DNA of 36,103 nucleotides from Bacteroidales bacterium UBA4345 (GTDB taxonomy: Bacteria; Bacteroidota; Bacteroidia; Bacteroidales; Paludibacteraceae), in assembly GCA_002396385.1 (NCBI GenBank), contig DGTD01000053.1, positions 7,810-43,912 on the forward strand. The letters run 5' to 3'. Shown here one piece after another: positions 32,455-36,103 of the stretch. The notes under the pieces were generated by a model. The model saw only the letters and a list, made by a program, of their open reading frames with translations, searched no databases and had not been told where the DNA came from. A program made the position numbers and the translations under genes. The number at the start of each line of letters is the position of its first letter. The stretch's first letter is position 1.

Positions 32455-33033
32455 TTACAGTGCGCTAGAGTGCGCCTTGTCAATCAAGTTTTTCTTGATC
32501 TCTTGTAATTGCGTCGCTACACTGGCATCGAGCAAATTTGATTCCACTTGAAGCTGAAATCCGCCAATAAGGTTTGGATTAACTTCAGATAAGAATTCAA
32601 CTTCGCCTCCCAATGGCAAATTCGCGATTTGAGCAACAAGTGCTTTCATTTTTTCCTTAACCTGGTCAGACACCTCGGTGGCTGTGGTCAGCTTACCGAT
32701 AATGATGTTGTTGTCTTTCCTGTAAAGGTCTTGGAAAACAAGACTGATAGACTGGAAGTAGTTCTCTCTCTTTCTATCAATCACCAAGTCAACAAACTTG
32801 CTAAATTCGGAACTTACAGGAGAACTCTCGTTTCCAGCAGCTGATAAAAGTAATTTTTTCCGTTCATCAGTGGTGACATGCGGATTGTTCATGGCCTTTT
32901 TTAGGTCGGGAACAGCGAAAAAAGCGTTAGAAACGGATTCCATTTCCTGATACACTTTATTTGCAGAGCCGTTCTTTTGGGCGACCTCCAATAAGGCTTT
33001 TGCATATCTGACTGAAATTCTGCCTGTATCCAT
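32455..33033 (-). CDS. atpH: ATP synthase F1 delta subunit
   Basis: This 192-residue stator subunit connects F1 to the b-subunit stalk. It starts MDTGRISVRYAKALLEVAQK, the conserved (R-Y-A-x-A-L-x-x-x-A) N-terminal helix, and ends with GGFQLQVESNLLDASVATQL (the usual G-G-x-x-x-x-x-(D/N)...D-x-S). The length is close to the family's 175-185. Only 3 bases separate it from atpF, and 44 bases from atpA. Confidence 0.94.
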   Translation of the reverse strand: MDTGRISVRYAKALLEVAQKNGSANKVYQEMESVSNAFFAVPDLKKAMNNPHVTTDERKKLLLSAAGNESSPVSSEFSKFVDLVIDRKRENYFQSISLVFQDLYRKDNNIIIGKLTTATEVSDQVKEKMKALVAQIANLPLGGEVEFLSEVNPNLIGGFQLQVESNLLDASVATQLQEIKKNLIDKAHSSAL

Positions 33034-33036
33034 TGT

Positions 33037-33540
33037 TTACTGCTTGTTTATAGCGTTAATTTCATCTAACTTCTCGTTGATGAATGCTTCTTGGCTCTGT
33101 TTGTCGCTAAATTGTTTCTTCAGCACTTTTTCAGAGAGTTGAAGAGTCAGTTCGATAACTTGAACCTTAATGTCTTTTAAAGCATTCTCTTTTTCAGCGT
33201 TGATGCTAGACTTAGCATTTTCAATAATTTTAGCGGCTTCGGTTTCCGCTTGCTTTTTGGCTTCTGCAATGATTTGATCCTTAACATTCTGAGCCTCGTG
33301 TACAATTTGGAACTGTTGGCTTTTTGCCTCATTAAGAATCTTTTCGCTTTCTTTCTTAATGTTGTTCAGTTTCTCATTTGCATCTTTAGCCGATTGTATT
33401 GAATCTTCGATGTATTTGTTCCTTTGTGCAATCATTTCTGTGATTACCGGCCAAGCAAATTTTGCCAATAAGAAGAAAACAATGCCAAAGACAACTAACA
33501 TCCAGAAAACCAAACCGAATTCTGGTGTTATCAAAGACAT
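33037..33540 (-). CDS. atpF: ATP synthase F0 b subunit
   Basis: This 167-residue peripheral-stalk subunit has one N-terminal membrane helix (about 8-28, GLVFWMLVVFGIVFFLLAKF) followed by a long charged helix for the dimeric coiled coil (about 30-160), e.g. EKLNNIKKESEKILNEAKSQ. The hydrophobic helix ends in the conserved (F-A-W/K-P) segment. There is a single b gene; no b' copy is in the operon. Three bases separate it from atpH and 18 from atpE. Confidence 0.94.
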   Translation of the reverse strand: MSLITPEFGLVFWMLVVFGIVFFLLAKFAWPVITEMIAQRNKYIEDSIQSAKDANEKLNNIKKESEKILNEAKSQQFQIVHEAQNVKDQIIAEAKKQAETEAAKIIENAKSSINAEKENALKDIKVQVIELTLQLSEKVLKKQFSDKQSQEAFINEKLDEINAINKQ

Positions 33541-33558
33541 GGGCTGAAGTATTTAGAA

Positions 33559-33825
33559 TTATACGAAGAGAGCCAAAATAGCAACAATGATTGCCAAGAA
33601 TGCAACACCTTCAACAAGGGCTGCAGCCACAATCATGTTGGTACGAATCATACCAGCAGCTTCTGGTTGACGACCCATAGCTTCCATAGCAGAACCACCA
33701 ATATGGCCGATACCGATACCAGCGCCAATTGCTGCTATACCTGCACCTATACATGCACCTGCCTTTGAGAAAAATGCTGCGCTTGATGCTGCATCAGCAA
33801 CAGCCTGAAGAATAATTGATAACAT
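33559..33825 (-). CDS. atpE: ATP synthase F0 c subunit
   Basis: This 88-residue two-helix proteolipid forms the rotor ring. The first helix is glycine-rich (IGAGIAAIGAGIGIGHIGGS), the polar loop is GRQPEA (51-56), and the second helix carries the ion-carrying carboxylate E72 in AAALVEGVAFLAIIVAI. The extra ligands of Na+-binding c subunits (Gln in helix 1 and Ser/Thr after the Glu) are absent, so proton coupling is expected. It lies between atpB and atpF. Confidence 0.95.
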   Translation of the reverse strand: MLSIILQAVADAASSAAFFSKAGACIGAGIAAIGAGIGIGHIGGSAMEAMGRQPEAAGMIRTNMIVAAALVEGVAFLAIIVAILALFV

Positions 33826-33869
33826 AGTTTTCTGATTTTAATTTATTTTTTTATTGATTTTTTCGTTGA

Positions 33870-34952
33870 TTAAGCGTGTTCGTGCTCAGGGCGTTCTTGA
33901 GCCATACCGATGAATAAAGCGGAAAGCATAGAGAACACATAAGCCTGTATTAAGCATACAAGGACTTCCAAACAGTCCATAAACACAGCTAAAAGAATAG
34001 AGATTACAGAAACGCCGTAAGCGGTGACAGCACCGAACAGAGAACCCATAATGAAGATTAAACCTACCAAGATTAACTGCATGATGTGACCAGACAGCAT
34101 ATTGGCAAATAGACGGACCATGAGGGCAATAGGCTTTGTGAACACTCCTAAAAATTCAATAAACTGCATAATAGGAATAGGACACTTAAGACCCAATGGG
34201 ACTGCCGGATTGAAAATTTCTTTCCAGTAGTGACCGTTGGTGGTGAAGTTAGTAAAAAGGAAAGTGATAAACGCTAAAACAAAAGTAATAGCAATATTAC
34301 CTGTAACATTCGCACCACCAGGGAAAATTGGAATAATGCCAATAAGGTTGGTAATCAAGATAAAGAAGAATACAGTTAAGATGTATGGTGAATATCTTTT
34401 GTAATTCTTACCGATACAAGCTTTAGTAATGTCTTCTTCAACAGTCAAAATGATAGGCTCTAATAAAGCTTGTGCTCCAGAAGGAGTTGCTAAATAGTCC
34501 TTTTTGTATTTCTTTGCAATACCAAGGAACAAAACCAACATGATAGCAGCTACCAAGAATAGGGTAAATACGTTCTTAGTAATAGACAAGTCTAATGGTC
34601 TAACTTCTTTGCCATCGACTACTTCTACAATTTTTCCAGCGTATTGACCTTCTTCACTCTGCTTGTAGCCTTTATAGCCACCTTCGTGGAGTTTAGATGC
34701 GCAAAACACATCCCATCCGTTCTGACCTTTAACGATACACAGCAGCGGGATGTTGATGTGCTTATCGTTGATAGTGCACACATGCCAATTGTAGTCGTCA
34801 TTGATATGACCGAAAACAATTTCTGTGATGTTTACTCCTCCTTCTTCAGAATTGTGTTCATTTGCAGATGCTGCATTGATAGACAAACCGAGGAACAGTA
34901 GAATGCACCAAAGGAAACGGCAGTTTTTAATGCTATTTTTGATTGAGTTCAT
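33870..34952 (-). CDS. atpB: ATP synthase F0 a subunit with N-terminal periplasmic extension
   Basis: This 360-residue stator channel subunit is longer than E. coli AtpB (271). The first 30 residues look like a cleavable signal peptide (CRFLWCILLFLGLSINAASA), followed by a hydrophilic region of about 90 residues (AHVC...GKIVEVVDGKEVRPL) before the first core membrane helix. The core has the usual segments, including the essential arginine in KPIALMVRLFANMLSGH and the C-terminal LEVLVCLIQAYVFSMLSALF. The signal-plus-extension form is common in Bacteroidota. It overlaps the small membrane gene upstream by 20 bases. Confidence 0.95.
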   Translation of the reverse strand: MNSIKNSIKNCRFLWCILLFLGLSINAASANEHNSEEGGVNITEIVFGHINDDYNWHVCTINDKHINIPLLCIVKGQNGWDVFCASKLHEGGYKGYKQSEEGQYAGKIVEVVDGKEVRPLDLSITKNVFTLFLVAAIMLVLFLGIAKKYKKDYLATPSGAQALLEPIILTVEEDITKACIGKNYKRYSPYILTVFFFILITNLIGIIPIFPGGANVTGNIAITFVLAFITFLFTNFTTNGHYWKEIFNPAVPLGLKCPIPIMQFIEFLGVFTKPIALMVRLFANMLSGHIMQLILVGLIFIMGSLFGAVTAYGVSVISILLAVFMDCLEVLVCLIQAYVFSMLSALFIGMAQERPEHEHA

Positions 34953-35346
34953 TTTGATGTCTGTTGTTTAGTTTTGCTCGAAACGCAGTTTCAAAAACTG
35001 TGAATACAACATATAAAACTACAAGGGAAACAAAGAAACTGATTAATTGAGTATTTACTAACCACGCGTACAAGAGAAACACAAGTGCCAGCAGTAAAAG
35101 CTTTAGCATGCTGGTAACCATAGATATGTTTACAAATGTAGCATTGTCTCCCTCTATAGCCTTAGCAGTTACAGAAACGACAATAGCGCTTATGGCAAAC
35201 ATAAAGAGAACCAGAGCCGGATATAGCTCGAAATAGTATTCTTTAAGTAGCAGTTTGTAGAGAAGCATGCCTCCCACATTACAAGCTACCATTACGTAAC
35301 CCAATCGAGTGATACCTTCTTTGATTATCTTGTCAGTAGGTGTCAT
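34933..35346 (-). CDS. small membrane protein of the atp operon (AtpI-like position)
   Basis: This 137-residue protein has four hydrophobic segments (about 13-30, 40-60, 78-97, 100-120), the size and topology of AtpI-type assembly factors for the c ring. Sequence similarity to AtpI is not obvious by eye. It sits between atpC and atpB, overlapping atpC by one base and atpB by 20 bases, so all three are translationally coupled. In Bacteroidales this slot is regularly filled by such a protein. A role in F0 assembly is inferred from position only. Confidence 0.72.
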   Translation of the reverse strand: MTPTDKIIKEGITRLGYVMVACNVGGMLLYKLLLKEYYFELYPALVLFMFAISAIVVSVTAKAIEGDNATFVNISMVTSMLKLLLLALVFLLYAWLVNTQLISFFVSLVVLYVVFTVFETAFRAKLNNRHQNELNQK

Positions 35347-35594
35347 TAAGCCTCTAAAATCTTTTCAATACACACAGAAATCTTATTGTCTCTCACTTCT
35401 GCAAATCCGGAATCAATGCGAATTCTATTTTCTCCATCTGCGTCGATGTAGATGATTTCGCCTTCTTTTAGAGAAGAAATGAGGGCTGCGTGTTGGGGTA
35501 GAATGGTAAACTGACCTAACACACCAGGCAAAGTAACTGAGTCAACCTTGCCCGTATAAACAATGCGCTCTGGAGAGATGATTTCTAATTCCAT
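35346..35594 (-). CDS. atpC: ATP synthase F1 epsilon subunit, N-terminal domain only
   Basis: This 82-residue protein corresponds to the N-terminal beta-sandwich of epsilon: MELEIISPERIVYTGKVDSV, LPGVLGQFTILPQHAALISS, and the last strand IDSGFAEVRDNKISVCIE. The C-terminal helical hairpin (about 50 residues in E. coli epsilon), which can insert into F1 and inhibit ATP hydrolysis, is absent. The natural stop overlaps the next gene's start, so this is not a local truncation by frameshift. Short epsilon forms are known in Bacteroidota. It lies 9 bases after atpD. Confidence 0.93.
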   Translation of the reverse strand: MELEIISPERIVYTGKVDSVTLPGVLGQFTILPQHAALISSLKEGEIIYIDADGENRIRIDSGFAEVRDNKISVCIEKILEA

Positions 35595-35603
35595 AATAGC
35601 AGA

Positions 35604-36103
<500 letters not shown>

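Noticed and set aside
33559..33825. Sodium-coupled c subunit
   Set aside because: The helix-2 carboxylate is followed by Gly (VEG), and the helix-1 Gln and the Ser/Thr ligands of Na+-type rings are missing; proton coupling is the simpler reading.

Overview
The window is chromosomal DNA from a member of the Bacteroidales (Bacteroidota). Three things point there. Gene order and content fit: an ilvDBNC operon, an atp operon ordered atpD-atpC-(small membrane gene)-atpB-E-F-H-A-G, a long-tailed bS16 and many BspA-type leucine-rich-repeat proteins. Most intergenic regions carry the Bacteroidota -7 box TAnnTTTG, sometimes with TTTG about 19-20 bases upstream. Shine-Dalgarno sequences are absent and 5' leaders are very short. 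All calls come from reading the sequence; no database search was run.

Layout: (1) 1-4620, minus strand: the branched-chain amino acid operon ilvD-ilvB-ilvN-ilvC (ilvC cut by the window edge). It is preceded by a 19-codon leader peptide rich in Ile/Val and a terminator/antiterminator pair, a textbook-style attenuator. (2) 4674-7534, minus: a free-standing AlaX-like tRNA-editing protein, rpsP and pyrG. (3) 7618-12053, minus: a tightly packed operon (FtsB/DivIC-like, small membrane protein, DedA, RluA-type pseudouridine synthase, BspA-like lipoprotein) preceded by a small secreted protein. (4) 12111-22036, minus: seven further BspA-like (LRR_5) genes, interrupted by an NfeD-like plus SPFH/band-7 pair. 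Only some have export signals; five look cytoplasmic or peripheral, and one ends in five 27-28-residue tandem repeats. (5) 22202-25361, plus: valS-ndk with promoter and terminator. (6) 25482-29850: an accessory stretch with an orphan vsr, a DUF4293-type membrane protein, a conserved gene of unknown function, a Fic remnant, a frameshifted PGN_0703-type restriction endonuclease, a protein with possible MPG-type DNA glycosylase features, three related CATCA/TGATG repeats placed around the last two genes, and a promoter-plus-terminator unit encoding a rod-shaped, 6S-like non-coding RNA. (7) 29855-36103, minus: the F-type ATP synthase operon, with atpD cut by the window edge.

The strongest candidates for something undescribed are the ilv attenuator, the repeat-gene-repeat-gene-repeat cassette with nuclease plus glycosylase-like genes, the rod-shaped RNA next to atpG, and the cluster of exported and non-exported LRR paralogues sharing one N-terminal cap module.
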